From Coliplasma sp045538555 (GTDB lineage Bacteria; Bacillota; Clostridia; Oscillospirales; CAG-382): a DNA stretch of 48,920 nt. The notes beneath the pieces are model-generated. The model had not been told where the DNA came from. It made no database searches and saw only the letters and a list, made by a program, of their open reading frames with translations. Each line of letters begins with the position of its first letter. Position 1 is the stretch's first letter. Below are positions 8,424 through 16,930 of this stretch, in pieces. The position numbers were made by a program, and so were the translations under genes. The stretch covers positions 1-48,920 of the forward strand of contig JAZSRP010000005.1 in NCBI GenBank assembly GCA_045538555.1, in the 5' to 3' direction.

Positions 8424-8499
8424 TGGAGCGGATTACGGGGTTCGAACCCGCTACCTCCACCTTGGCAAGGTGGCGCTCTACCAAATGAGCTAAATCCGC
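8424..8499 (-). tRNA. tRNA-Gly (GCC), copy 1
   Basis: Acceptor GCGGATT/AATCCGC, anticodon GCC, encoded CCA. One base different from the copy at 7946-8021. Confidence 0.95.
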
Positions 8500-8533
8500 A
8501 TATAGCTCAATGCGCGGTGAGGCAGGATAAAAG

Positions 8534-8610
8534 TGGCGATTCGGATGGGACTCGAACCCACGACCTCCGCCGTGACAGGGCGGCGTTCTAACCAACTGAA
8601 CTACCGAACC
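8534..8610 (-). tRNA. tRNA-Asp (GTC), copy 1
   Basis: First gene of the tRNA operon. Acceptor GGTTCGG/CCGAATC, anticodon GTC, T arm GGGTTCGAGTCCC, encoded CCA. Confidence 0.95.
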
Positions 8611-8639
8611 GTGTTTTGCCTCCACGAGCACGCTCGATT

Positions 8640-8668
8640 ATAATATCATATAATTTCCTCTTTTGCAA
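8640..8668 (-). promoter_or_regulatory. Promoter of the tRNA operon
   Basis: Minus-strand TTGCAA (8668-8663), 17-bp spacer, TATTAT (8645-8640), about 30 bp before the first tRNA-Asp. The AT-rich stretch behind it (8669-8765) shows no gene. Confidence 0.65.
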
Positions 8669-8765
8669 CCCCTTTTTCAAAAAAAAATAAAAAAATTCAA
8701 AAAAATTTTCTGACGATACCCCGCTTGCAGAAACCGAGCGGAAGTACACAAAAAAACATATTCAA

Positions 8766-8803
8766 AACAACCATGCCTCTCAAGTTTGAGAGGCATGGTT
8801 GTT
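8766..8803 (-). terminator. Long perfect hairpin ending the lipoprotein operon
   Basis: An 18-bp perfect inverted repeat (8766-8783 with 8786-8803) around GGCATGG/CCATGCC, followed on the minus strand by TTGTTTTGAA. It lies 38 bp after the lipoprotein stop, so it is its terminator or a 3' stabiliser. Confidence 0.75.
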
Positions 8804-8841
8804 TATTTTATTGTTGTTTCAAGTGCAAAAACGTATCTTAC

Positions 8842-10554
8842 TTATTCAACTTCTACCCAATGGCGGATGCCTCCGTTTGAATTGCCGAGAATAACGTAGT
8901 CTACACTGAGGCGTGTAGCAGTCATGGGCTGTATCACAAATTCATATACCTCTGACATTTCATCAGCCACATCGCAGTAGGGCCTGCCATCGGCATATTT
9001 GAACCAGTATCTGCCGTTTTTGGGAATCAGCAGGGATTTGTCCACTCCTGCAAAAACCTCATCAAGACTTCCAAAGCTGTACGGATACGTAAGTGCTTTT
9101 GCGGAGACGATGGTGCCGTCTGGCTGACGTACCATGGTAAACAGCATTCCGTTGCCTCGCTTGAAAATGCGTATGGTGCGGGGAGTGTCTCCTGCGTTTA
9201 CAAAAGTCATGTTGTCGGTGTATTGCACCATCCAGTTGCCTGTGTTTGCGGGCTCACCGCTTGCATCGGCATGAAGGTTGTCAATAATGATGGGGTTGCC
9301 CTCTGTGTCCACGCAGTTAAACACCATCATATCCGTGCCGATGGCGTCGGAAACGTTGTTGGGGTTGAGAGAGGTGAGCCAAGAATCTGCAAACAGCGTT
9401 TTTTCCTCCATGGTGTACAGGGCATAAGGGCTGTTTTTTTGTGTGTAATTGGGGTCATATTCCTTTTTGTACCAGACGGGCAGATTTCCGGCTTTTGTTC
9501 TTTCGTCAACCACAAATGTGATGTTGGATTCGATCAGACCTGCAGTGGGATCAACTCCCTTGTATTGCTTGCTGTAATCGGTCAAAACACCGTTTGAATT
9601 GTTGCGATTTACAACGTAGCCCTGTTCTTTGGGGTTTGCTTTTACCTGCGATGCGTCGGTGTAGCAATAAAAGGTTCCGGTCACCGATCCTTGGGAAACG
9701 TTAAATTTGACTGCACCGTTTGCACATTTACCTTTGTTGACGGTCTTGTTGGCGGTTCCGCCCACGTTTGTGTTTCCAAAAGCGTCGGCAGAGGTGCCGC
9801 CCAGTACATAGATATACTCACCGGCGGGGATGGTAACGGTGACAGGAGAGAGCACTCTGGGGGTATAATCCACGTAGTCGCATCCGATATATATGGGATT
9901 GACGCTTCCGTTGCTCAAAAAATAATCCTCAGGCAGCTCAAAACGGTAATTGAAATAATCACTCCATGACCGCTGCCCCAGCCATTCGCCCTCAACCTGA
10001 AGTCCCACGTTTGTGACTGTGACCACGGCATCGGTATCGCCCTCGTTGAGAAGCTGATACCCGAGCCATACGGGAACGCCTGTGTGATTTGAATGCTCAA
10101 ACGTAAACATCACGTCGCCCGAAAGGTCTTTTGTACGCAGGATCGCCTGTCCTATGTCCTGTGATGCCAGCATCTCGGGGTTGTTACTGTAAATATAAGT
10201 GCCGCCTTCACGCTTGGTGTAGGATATTGCCGCAGATCTTGAATCGGGATTCTTCAGCACCCTGAACGATTGAGTTCCGGTGGGAAAACTGTTTTGAAAC
10301 GGCTGATAATTGTTTTTGTATTCAGTAGGAGCAAATTCCAGCTCGATAGTATAAGCGCCGCTTGTGGTAGGAATCTTTTTCATAGTGTAACCGTCCTTCT
10401 CAAGTGTTGTATCGCTTTTTATGGACCCGTCGTCAGAAATATCGGACGATGTTTCCGTGACGCTCTCTGTGCTTCCGGGGGCAGAAGCGCAGGCGGTGAA
10501 AAAAAACAAGATTGCCAAAAGTATAAAAAAACTTTTAAGCGTCCGCATAGCCAT
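8842..10554 (-). CDS. Secreted lipoprotein of unknown function, 570 aa
   Basis: Not recognised as a named family. Residues 1-21 form a lipoprotein signal peptide (MAMRTLK, hydrophobic core, lipobox FTAC with Cys22), so the mature protein should be lipid-anchored outside the membrane. A Ser/Thr/Asp-rich linker of about 30 residues follows, then a large globular region rich in Tyr, Asn, Gly and beta-type sequence, with many aromatic pairs, as in adhesion or carbohydrate-binding proteins; no catalytic motif stands out. AGG is 7 bases before the ATG at 10554; ATG 10548 is an alternative. The start overlaps the end of the upstream membrane protein gene by 20 bp, so the two are co-translated. Confidence 0.8.
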   Translation of the reverse strand: MAMRTLKSFFILLAILFFFTACASAPGSTESVTETSSDISDDGSIKSDTTLEKDGYTMKKIPTTSGAYTIELEFAPTEYKNNYQPFQNSFPTGTQSFRVLKNPDSRSAAISYTKREGGTYIYSNNPEMLASQDIGQAILRTKDLSGDVMFTFEHSNHTGVPVWLGYQLLNEGDTDAVVTVTNVGLQVEGEWLGQRSWSDYFNYRFELPEDYFLSNGSVNPIYIGCDYVDYTPRVLSPVTVTIPAGEYIYVLGGTSADAFGNTNVGGTANKTVNKGKCANGAVKFNVSQGSVTGTFYCYTDASQVKANPKEQGYVVNRNNSNGVLTDYSKQYKGVDPTAGLIESNITFVVDERTKAGNLPVWYKKEYDPNYTQKNSPYALYTMEEKTLFADSWLTSLNPNNVSDAIGTDMMVFNCVDTEGNPIIIDNLHADASGEPANTGNWMVQYTDNMTFVNAGDTPRTIRIFKRGNGMLFTMVRQPDGTIVSAKALTYPYSFGSLDEVFAGVDKSLLIPKNGRYWFKYADGRPYCDVADEMSEVYEFVIQPMTATRLSVDYVILGNSNGGIRHWVEVE

Positions 10555-11101
10555 AGTACCACCTCAAACCGTATTTTACCGCAATGTAGGTTCTTTTTGC
10601 CTGCTTTTTCCCGTCAATAACAGTGGTCATTGTAATCTTTGATACCGCTTTGATCTTGGAAGCATCGGCTTTTTCGCCGTATTTTGCAATTATTCCGAGA
10701 TATTCAACGCTGTCCTCCTTGATGTCTCTTGCCTCGTCAAGCAAAAAGGTGATGTTGTTGTCGGCATAGAGTGAGCTGACACCGCTGTAATAATCCGAAA
10801 GAAACTCCCTCAGCTTTTTGTCAGTGGAATAATTTCCGTCCTGCAATGATTGCTTTTGGTATTCCGAGGCATATTCCACCAATCCATCATGATCGTACAA
10901 AAGTGATGCACGTAGGTATGATGCCACCGCTTTTTCGGGAGCGGATTCCCCGGAAACAAATGAGGCTACGCCCCACAGCACCAAGGCCGCAAACAGCAGT
11001 CCTGCCATGGCAAGGGCTGAATAGGTGAGAAGATTTTTTTTCTTTTTGCTCATTTGCCTTTTGTGCGGTTCCTGTTCAAAGGAATCAATGCTTTCTTCCA
11101 T
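10535..11101 (-). CDS. Single-pass membrane protein with NTF2-like extracellular domain (putative)
   Basis: 188 aa, no family assigned with confidence. A short basic cytoplasmic head (RQMSKKKK) precedes one membrane helix (about 24-48), then an external domain starting APEKAVASYLRASLLYDHDG, a pattern common in NTF2-like/DUF4878-type envelope proteins, which is a guess by resemblance. ATG at 11101 has GAGGTG 6 bases upstream; a TTG at 11113 is in frame but lies over that site. First gene of a two-gene operon with the lipoprotein; they may work together at the cell surface. Confidence 0.7.
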   Translation of the reverse strand: MEESIDSFEQEPHKRQMSKKKKNLLTYSALAMAGLLFAALVLWGVASFVSGESAPEKAVASYLRASLLYDHDGLVEYASEYQKQSLQDGNYSTDKKLREFLSDYYSGVSSLYADNNITFLLDEARDIKEDSVEYLGIIAKYGEKADASKIKAVSKITMTTVIDGKKQAKRTYIAVKYGLRWYYGYADA

Positions 11102-11131
11102 ACTACACCTCAAACCGGTATTTGATAGTTT

Positions 11132-11160
11132 ATTGTAACATACACGGAATAGGTTTTCAA
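11132..11160 (-). promoter_or_regulatory. Promoter of the lipoprotein operon
   Basis: Minus-strand TTGAAA (11160-11155), 17-bp spacer, TACAAT (11137-11132), 30 bp before the ATG at 11101. Confidence 0.65.
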
Positions 11161-11164
11161 TAAA

Positions 11165-11199
11165 AAAACTTCTGCAAACAAAAATTTTGCAGAAGTTTT
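11165..11199 (-). terminator. Terminator at the end of the capsid operon
   Basis: A 14-bp stem (11165-11178 with 11186-11199) with seven T on the minus strand side (11168-11162), 20 bp after the last phage-like gene. The hairpin also ends in T on the plus strand. Confidence 0.87.
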
Positions 11200-11218
11200 T
11201 TGTATCAGCGTGTCAGGT

Positions 11219-11542
11219 TCACTTTGCGGTATATGAGCCGAGAATACGGTTTTTCACAGCTCTGCTGTTTTGGATGTAGCGCAAATAATCCTTTTCTGCC
11301 TCTTCAAGCTCTGACTCGTCGCAGAGCCCCCGTGAAAATCTCACAAGTGCAAACAAAAGGTTTGACATCAGCTCCTCGCCCTCCAGCCGCTGTATTTCCA
11401 GCAACAATCGTTCCTCCCGCTTTTTTGCGGCATCCGAATGCGCTTTTTTCAGAACAGCCGAAAAAACAATGCCCAAAACAGAGCCGGACAGCCCCGCCGA
11501 GGAGATGAGCAACATCACAAATTCGCTGAAACCATCTGCCAT
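11219..11542 (-). CDS. Small membrane protein at the end of the capsid operon
   Basis: 107 aa, unrecognised. One N-terminal membrane helix (about 8-32: VMLLISSAGLSGSVLGIVFSAVL) is followed by a charged, probably helical tail (AAKKREERLLLEIQRLEGEEL). ATG at 11542 has GGAGAG about 6 bases upstream. Its place just after the holin suggests a lysis accessory protein (holin partner or spanin-like), but nothing in the sequence proves this. No lysin gene accompanies it. Confidence 0.6.
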   Translation of the reverse strand: MADGFSEFVMLLISSAGLSGSVLGIVFSAVLKKAHSDAAKKREERLLLEIQRLEGEELMSNLLFALVRFSRGLCDESELEEAEKDYLRYIQNSRAVKNRILGSYTAK

Positions 11543-11597
11543 TTATTGCTCTCCGTATATGAGCTCAAACAACAGCCGGGCGTATTTTGAAACCGTA

Positions 11598-11915
11598 TTA
11601 TTCAGCAGAGCCAAAAGAGCCGCGATCATTGCCGCCATCCTTTGCCTGCTTGATGAGATTGTGAACATACACGCCCGATGCGGCACAAAGGATCCCTTGA
11701 GTGATGCCTGAAAAAATCAATCCAAGAACATCGTTGATACCGTGTGGAACACTCTTTGTAAGGAGATAAACGGTACACAAAACAATTCCGGCACCGCCCA
11801 AAATAAACGGAATCCATTTGTCCTTGACGCTGCTTTTTTTGATGCCCTTTCCCAAAAGATACAAAACGGGCACCAAAACGTAAAGCTCGGGTTTTACAAG
11901 GTTTTCAAAATTCAA
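11598..11915 (-). CDS. Phage holin, Hol44 / holin superfamily V type
   Basis: About 105 aa with three hydrophobic segments. The pattern PELYVLVPVLYLLGKGIKK, then KWIPFILGGAGIVL, then GLIFSGITQGILCAASGVY-HNLIKQ matches the Hol44 holin family of Firmicutes phages, which forms holes in the cytoplasmic membrane at lysis. The TTG at 11915 is preferred, with AAAGG 9 bases upstream; the in-frame ATG at 11924 directly abuts that site, which would leave no spacing. It normally pairs with an amidase/endolysin, which is missing here. Confidence 0.75.
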   Translation of the reverse strand: MNFENLVKPELYVLVPVLYLLGKGIKKSSVKDKWIPFILGGAGIVLCTVYLLTKSVPHGINDVLGLIFSGITQGILCAASGVYVHNLIKQAKDGGNDRGSFGSAE

Positions 11916-11930
11916 AAAAATCATCCTTTC

Positions 11931-12971
11931 TCACTTGACGTAGGATCCCAACTCAAATTTTCCGCCCTTGTCACGAACCTCCTCCACCGACAGCAAGAAT
12001 TTTTCTACCTGCCCGTTGCCAAATCCCGCCGCAGCACAGCAGGAACGGAACTCATCCATTGTGGTGCTGTGGGTGTAAATATAGGTAAGCTGCATATCCT
12101 TTGCCAGCTCCGATGCTTTTTTGCGGACTTCGGATTCGGTTTTGAGATTTCGGTATATGGAGAGAAGCTTGTAGTACTGCTCTTCATAGTATTCGTATGA
12201 ATTATTGGTGATGGAGTGAATGTTTCCGTTGTCCACAAGATCATTCACATATCCCAGGGCCTCCAGACAGATGATGAGGTTTTTGATATACCCTTCGTCA
12301 ACTCCGTGCTTTTCTCTCAGCTCATCAATATATTCCTTTGCTTTGTAGATGTGCGTGTTGTCCGTAAGCTTTGATTTTCCGTTGGTAACAAGCCCTACGA
12401 TCTGCTTTGCCATCTCTTTTGCAGAGGTGGAGGGCACAAAGCTTCCTCCGCCGCTTGAGCTGCCTGAGCTGTTGGATCCGCCGGAACTGCCATAATAATT
12501 GTTGGTCACCGATTTGTATTCTGCCTCAATGTCAGCAAGCTTTGCCTGAGCGTCAATCGCCTTTTGGTTCAAGTCTGATTTTTCCTTTGCTTCTTCGATA
12601 CCAAGCTTCAGCATGGCATTGCGGTTGTCAAGATCCAGTTTTTGATCATTCTGAATCTTGTCCCGAGACAGAGCAGCAAGGGCGCTGTTGAGCCCCAGCC
12701 CTGTTTCCAGTTTTGCGTGAGCTGCCTCACCGGATTTTCCCAACCCGCGGGAAGCAAGAAATTGAAAATAATTGCTTTCTTCCCGTGCAGAGTCGGAGGC
12801 GATCCGATTTCGGTCTGCAAGATATGCGGCATCAGCGTCCTTTTGCGCCTGTTTGTGTTGCTCGGCTGCGTTTTTTCGTGCCGCTTCGTAGAGCTCTGTC
12901 AGCTTGACTTCCTGCTGTGAGTAGAGCTCCAGTGCCTTTTTGAGGCCGTCAATGGTGTCAGCATAAGCCAT
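11931..12971 (-). CDS. Coiled-coil phage structural protein (possible ejection protein)
   Basis: 346 aa. The N-terminal half is a long predicted coiled coil rich in Ala, Lys, Glu and Gln, containing a distinctive FQFLASRGLGKSGEAAHAKL segment (about 68-87). A Gly/Ser linker (about 160-178) separates it from a helical C-terminal domain with many Tyr, Lys and Glu. Its slot after the gp10-like protein is where short-tailed phages encode internal/ejection proteins, hence the guess. The start ATG follows AGAAAGG and overlaps the previous gene by 14 bp. No enzymatic motif seen. Confidence 0.55.
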   Translation of the reverse strand: MAYADTIDGLKKALELYSQQEVKLTELYEAARKNAAEQHKQAQKDADAAYLADRNRIASDSAREESNYFQFLASRGLGKSGEAAHAKLETGLGLNSALAALSRDKIQNDQKLDLDNRNAMLKLGIEEAKEKSDLNQKAIDAQAKLADIEAEYKSVTNNYYGSSGGSNSSGSSSGGGSFVPSTSAKEMAKQIVGLVTNGKSKLTDNTHIYKAKEYIDELREKHGVDEGYIKNLIICLEALGYVNDLVDNGNIHSITNNSYEYYEEQYYKLLSIYRNLKTESEVRKKASELAKDMQLTYIYTHSTTMDEFRSCCAAAGFGNGQVEKFLLSVEEVRDKGGKFELGSYVK

Positions 12972-14670
12972 GTTTGTTTTTCCTTTCTGTAGATTTGAGT
13001 TTTATTGCAAGTCCTTTAATGATGCAATATCCTGTGCCAAAAGAGGTGACTTTTATTTTTGCGGGTAAAATCCGTCTTGAGCCGATCCTCATGGAGAGCC
13101 GTTTGTGAAGCCCTGACTGGGTGTACGGAAACGAAAAAGATGCGCTGCGTGCGTCATCACCGTTTGCGTCGCTGACAGAAAACGTGAGATCCACAGGTCC
13201 GTTGATCTCTACGTCTGCCCACATGCTCACAGCTGTCAGCCCTTCTCTGTATGCGTCTGCAACAATGGGACAGCTCTGCCACACTCTGTTCATTTCTTCA
13301 AAAAAAGGTTCTTTTGAGGTGTCATAAGTATAGATTACCGTGCCCTCGGTCAGATACAAGATATTTTTATGTTGGCATTGATATTGGCATGAAAAGTTTG
13401 AAAAAAGATACCAACAGCGGTTTTTGCTGTTGTATACCAGTGCATATCCTCCGCAAACAAAAAACAGCTCTCCCGTGTGCCTCAGCACAAACATTCTCAC
13501 TGCCTCCTGTCCGTTGAGCCGGATAAGAGTGTTGAGGGTGTCGTTTACGGCATCTGAGATGCAGACGGCGTTTTTTTCATTTTCCACTGCCGTTGATTCC
13601 CACAGATTGATACCGTCGTTGCAGAGGGTGACCGGGGTGTTGTTCAGCAGGCATCCGTCGGCAGAGACGGTGCATCCTTTTGCTCCGTTGAGGTTGAATA
13701 CGGGAAAAGATGAAAATACGTCTCCGTTTACATCCTGCTTTAGCTCACAGTAGGAATAATACGCCTCGTTTTTGCAAAAAATCAGCTGCCTGTCATACTG
13801 TTGGATCATAGAGGTGATCTCATCCGTTCCGATAACTGTGTAATTGGTTACGGGAAAATACTCTGCAGAAGAAATTCCCGCTGCCAGACCGGAAAAAAAT
13901 CTGTAGTTTGGCAGCACCCTGTTTCCGTACAAAAATACTCTGGTGTCGGAATTACCGCCAAAAAACATCATTTTTTTGCATTTCATCACCCTGTCACGCA
14001 TCGGAAGCCCGGAGGAATAGCATATCTCCAGATTGTTGAGCCCTTCAGGCGGAGGAGAGTCAAAAGTGACGGTTCCGCTTGCTCCATCAAGGGTAAAACC
14101 GTTGATATCCTCTCCGTCAAGCTTTGCGTACTCCAAAAAGTTCACGTCTTCCACTGCCAGCTTGTATTGTGTTGAGGTTCCATCGCATGAAAATTTTTGC
14201 CTGCGCAGAGAAGTGAGCATATTCAAGGGCTCCAGAGGGGTTCCGGCTCCGTCAGGCGTGCATGAAACCGCCGCAAGGGGCACGTATCCCTCTACCGGAG
14301 ACATGCTGCTGCCGTCAAACCTGCCATAGTAAACGTCGGTTTTCACGTACAAAAAACCGTCAAGCAAAAACATCATGCATTGGCCGGGCCCCACGCTTCC
14401 GATGAGAGTAAATGTTCCGCTTTCTTCGACCACCCTCCACAAGGATCCGCCAAAAGCGGCGATGAGCATGTCCTCTCCTGCCAGGTTTCCGCTCCAGATG
14501 CCGTCAATGACCTGCGAAGCGCGACAGGTTGGAACCATATCCGGACGCTTTTTTAAATATCCGCCATCGGTGATAATCAGGTTTTCCATGTGGGATGCAA
14601 GTCCAATATCGGAGGTAATCGAAACACGGTGCTCCAACCCCAAAAAACGGGAAGTGGAAAGAAGCTTCAT
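12958..14670 (-). CDS. P22 gp10-like head-tail stopper / DNA stabilisation protein (putative)
   Basis: 570 aa, rich in beta-strand repeats of aromatic and Gly residues such as IWSGNLAGEDMLIAAFGGSLWRV and FFGGNSDTRVFLYGN, suggesting a beta-propeller. In P22-like phages the gp10 protein (about 470 aa) plugs the portal after DNA packaging and carries the tail tip. The N-terminal lead with ENLIITDGGYLKKRPDM is typical of such phage stabilisation proteins that bind the connector. ATG at 14670 overlaps the upstream stop by 4 bases (ATGA), so it is translationally coupled. Assignment rests on size, repeat character and gene order. Confidence 0.6.
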   Translation of the reverse strand: MKLLSTSRFLGLEHRVSITSDIGLASHMENLIITDGGYLKKRPDMVPTCRASQVIDGIWSGNLAGEDMLIAAFGGSLWRVVEESGTFTLIGSVGPGQCMMFLLDGFLYVKTDVYYGRFDGSSMSPVEGYVPLAAVSCTPDGAGTPLEPLNMLTSLRRQKFSCDGTSTQYKLAVEDVNFLEYAKLDGEDINGFTLDGASGTVTFDSPPPEGLNNLEICYSSGLPMRDRVMKCKKMMFFGGNSDTRVFLYGNRVLPNYRFFSGLAAGISSAEYFPVTNYTVIGTDEITSMIQQYDRQLIFCKNEAYYSYCELKQDVNGDVFSSFPVFNLNGAKGCTVSADGCLLNNTPVTLCNDGINLWESTAVENEKNAVCISDAVNDTLNTLIRLNGQEAVRMFVLRHTGELFFVCGGYALVYNSKNRCWYLFSNFSCQYQCQHKNILYLTEGTVIYTYDTSKEPFFEEMNRVWQSCPIVADAYREGLTAVSMWADVEINGPVDLTFSVSDANGDDARSASFSFPYTQSGLHKRLSMRIGSRRILPAKIKVTSFGTGYCIIKGLAIKLKSTERKNKHGLC

Positions 14671-15050
14671 GAATACACCTCGCTGATGGAATGAATTTTT
14701 GCTTTTCCAAACGCCAGCGCTTTTTGCTGTTGCTCTGCGTATATCGCTCCCATCTGAAGCGCAAACTCATCGTCTTCTCCCAGCATAAGCAGCCGTGCCA
14801 GTCCATAGGGAAGCACAAAAAATGCGACTGCGTCGGTCACCTCCAGCTCCTGGTCAAGGTTCTGAATAGAACGTACAATATGCTCCTCTTTTCTGATTCG
14901 CGCATCAAGAGAGGAGTTTTCTGCAAGGAGCAGGTTGATGAGTGCGGGCGCTCTCTGGGTCAGGTCTCCAATGTCTGTGGGAAACCCTCCGTCCGCTTTT
15001 CGAAGCCCGCAGATATCCAAGGCGGATGAAAAAAGTTGGTTGCCTGTCAT
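14667..15050 (-). CDS. Head-tail connector-like protein (P22 gp4-like position)
   Basis: 127 aa, mostly helical (ALDICGLRKADGG, PALINLLLAENSSLDARIRKEE), the size and helical character of phage connector/adaptor proteins that ring the portal (gp4, gp15-like). No invariant motif. ATG at 15050 follows GAAAGGAG. It lies just after an internal terminator and before the stopper-like gene, fitting a connector role. Confidence 0.55.
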   Translation of the reverse strand: MTGNQLFSSALDICGLRKADGGFPTDIGDLTQRAPALINLLLAENSSLDARIRKEEHIVRSIQNLDQELEVTDAVAFFVLPYGLARLLMLGEDDEFALQMGAIYAEQQQKALAFGKAKIHSISEVYS

Positions 15051-15070
15051 ATTTTCTCCTTTCTTTGCAG

Positions 15071-15096
15071 AAAAAGGGAGAACCTCAGGTTCTCCC
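15071..15096 (-). terminator. Internal terminator/attenuator in the capsid operon
   Basis: A 9-bp GC-rich stem (15076-15084 with 15088-15096, TCA loop on the plus strand) followed on the minus strand by five T (15075-15071). It separates the coat/small head genes from the connector and downstream genes and would reduce expression of the latter. Confidence 0.75.
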
Positions 15097-15131
15097 TCTC
15101 TTGCAAAAGGGTAAATGTTGAATACTGAAAA

Positions 15132-15515
15132 TCAGCGTGTCTGTACGGGAAGCATTGTCACCAGCGAAAGTTTGATATCAAGGGGTGTGATGCCTACGGG
15201 GTTGTCTGTTTCTATCTCCATGTTGAGTCGTCCGTCTTGCTCCTTGAGATACGCTGTTTCAACGGGAATCATTGCAAGCCCGTTGGGGATCTGTACTTTG
15301 GTTTTCTTTTTTCCTTTGCCGGCAGGAAGAAATGTAATGTAGAAGTTGCCGGAGATTTCTTCATCGATGTTTGTCACGAGATAAATAGGAGATTTTACCC
15401 CCTGTATTCCCGCAAAAAGGTTGCCCTTGAGGGTGGGCTCTCGAAGCTCGTCAAAGCTGAAATTGGATGCTTTAAAAAGTCCGTTGATAGTATGTACTGT
15501 GATCTGCTGAGTCAT
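15132..15515 (-). CDS. Small head protein after the coat gene (decoration-like)
   Basis: 127 aa, unrecognised. Beta-rich (NFYITFLPAG, TKVQIPNGLAMIPVE, LNMEIETDNPVG), no signal peptide or membrane helix. ATG at 15515 has GAGG about 8 bases upstream. Its position directly after the major coat and before the attenuator suggests a highly expressed capsid decoration or fibre protein, which is inference only. Confidence 0.5.
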   Translation of the reverse strand: MTQQITVHTINGLFKASNFSFDELREPTLKGNLFAGIQGVKSPIYLVTNIDEEISGNFYITFLPAGKGKKKTKVQIPNGLAMIPVETAYLKEQDGRLNMEIETDNPVGITPLDIKLSLVTMLPVQTR

Positions 15516-15535
15516 ATGGTTACCTCACTTTCTTT

Positions 15536-16366
15536 TTATACAGACATGGCGTTGTTACTGTCACTGATAGGGCAGCACACGAGCTCGTGGGGCTTGATTA
15601 CCTTTGCACCAAACACCAGTCTTCCTCTTACCGCTTTGTCAAAGGATCGTTCAAGTCTGTCAATGACCTGAGTTTCCAGTACCTGCTCTGCGTAGGCAAT
15701 GGCAGAATAGGAGCCCGCGAGCATCATGGTGTTGATACTTTCGGTTGCGAGCTGGTTGGAAACGTAGATGTCACAGCCCAGCTCGTCGGTAAACCCGATT
15801 GCGCCCGTGCCGTTGACTCCGTTGTTGATCTGGAATTTGATTCCTGCCAGCATCAGCTTTGTTTTGACAAAGGGAGGAACCACGATCCAGGTTCTTCCGT
15901 CAGGGACATTTGCCTCTTCCAGCCTCTGCTTCATTTTTGCAATGGTCTCCAAAATATTTTGAGGAGTTGCTGAAACTGCGTTCATGGTGACCCCTGCCTC
16001 CTTGTAGAGCGAGAAGACGTAGGAATCAACCTGGTTTTTCAACAGATAGCTGGCACGCTTGGTCTGGCTGTCCTCCAAACCGATGGAGGATCTCAGTGCC
16101 TCAAGGTCTTTTACCTTGAAAGAAAACGCCTTGTCCTGATCGATGTTCAGAGTCAGGGCAGAGTCGTCGATATCCTCGTATGTGATGACACCGTCATAAT
16201 CGTATACTTTGGGGTCGTTGAGACCCACAAAGACTACAGAGTCGCCTCTGTTTTTGATGTCGCCGCAAAACTCGGTGTTGCAGATGGTGTTGGCAAGAAG
16301 ATTGTCCTCGTTGGTGCGGAGAATCTCTGCAGAAATAATTTTTTCGATTGAGTTGTAGTTTGCCAC
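15536..16366 (-). CDS. Major capsid protein
   Basis: 276 aa. Order (portal, scaffold, this gene) and features fit an HK97-fold coat of the P22-related type: N-terminal helix (SIEKIISAEILRT), a strand-rich region ending DKAFSFKVKDLEALRSS, a central DGRTWIVVPPFVKTKL, then SIN-TMMLAGSYSAIAYAEQVLETQV and a final beta segment RGRLVFGAKVIKP. The GTG start at 16366 has AAAGGAG 7 bases upstream. No scaffold-cleavage site is evident. Confidence 0.75.
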   Translation of the reverse strand: MANYNSIEKIISAEILRTNEDNLLANTICNTEFCGDIKNRGDSVVFVGLNDPKVYDYDGVITYEDIDDSALTLNIDQDKAFSFKVKDLEALRSSIGLEDSQTKRASYLLKNQVDSYVFSLYKEAGVTMNAVSATPQNILETIAKMKQRLEEANVPDGRTWIVVPPFVKTKLMLAGIKFQINNGVNGTGAIGFTDELGCDIYVSNQLATESINTMMLAGSYSAIAYAEQVLETQVIDRLERSFDKAVRGRLVFGAKVIKPHELVCCPISDSNNAMSV

Positions 16367-16387
16367 GTTGTTGCTCCTTTCAGTTGA

Positions 16388-16930
16388 TCAAAATCTCCAG
16401 TTTTTCATGGCCTTGAGAATGCTTTTGTAATTCTTTTTCACGTCGCTGTTGGTCATTTTTTCGACGGCCTCTCTTGTGTAGACGGGTTCAGTGTCACCGT
16501 CGTTTGCCAGCACGGCGCCGGAATCGGAATTTCGCTTGTTGATGCCCTTTGCGTAGGAGTCAAGGGAGCTTTCTGTCACTGCCCACAGAGCGTATGCGTG
16601 GGGAAGTGAGATGCCGTTTGATACCTCGCTCCATACCTCGTCGGGGATGGATTCCGGTTCTACGTCGGGAAAAAGCTCCCTAAATTTCTTGATCTCCCCG
16701 TTGATCCTTTCGGCCTCTTTTGACTGCCGGTCTGTCTTTCTTTTTTCTTTTTTGTCCAGACGTGCCTGCTCCAGCTCTGCTACGATCTCTTGAGGAAGTC
16801 CTTCCAATGATGCTTCGGGCACTCCAAATTGTTCATGGAGAAGCTCCAAAAAATCATTGATTTTCATTCCTGCCTCGTCAGCCAGATCATAGACGGTATC
16901 CAGCACATAATCGTTATTGATTGTTTTCAA
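16388..16930 (-). CDS. Scaffolding-like protein
   Basis: About 180 aa, highly charged and largely helical, with a central Lys/Glu/Arg coiled-coil stretch (ARLDKKEKRKTDRQSKEAER) and a basic C-terminus, as in phage scaffolding proteins whose C-terminal basic helix binds the coat. Start: TTG at 16930 with AAAGGAG 9 bases upstream; longer readings from TTG 16960 lie inside the portal gene. It overlaps the portal gene end by 17 bp. Called from position and composition only. Confidence 0.6.
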   Translation of the reverse strand: MKTINNDYVLDTVYDLADEAGMKINDFLELLHEQFGVPEASLEGLPQEIVAELEQARLDKKEKRKTDRQSKEAERINGEIKKFRELFPDVEPESIPDEVWSEVSNGISLPHAYALWAVTESSLDSYAKGINKRNSDSGAVLANDGDTEPVYTREAVEKMTNSDVKKNYKSILKAMKNWRF

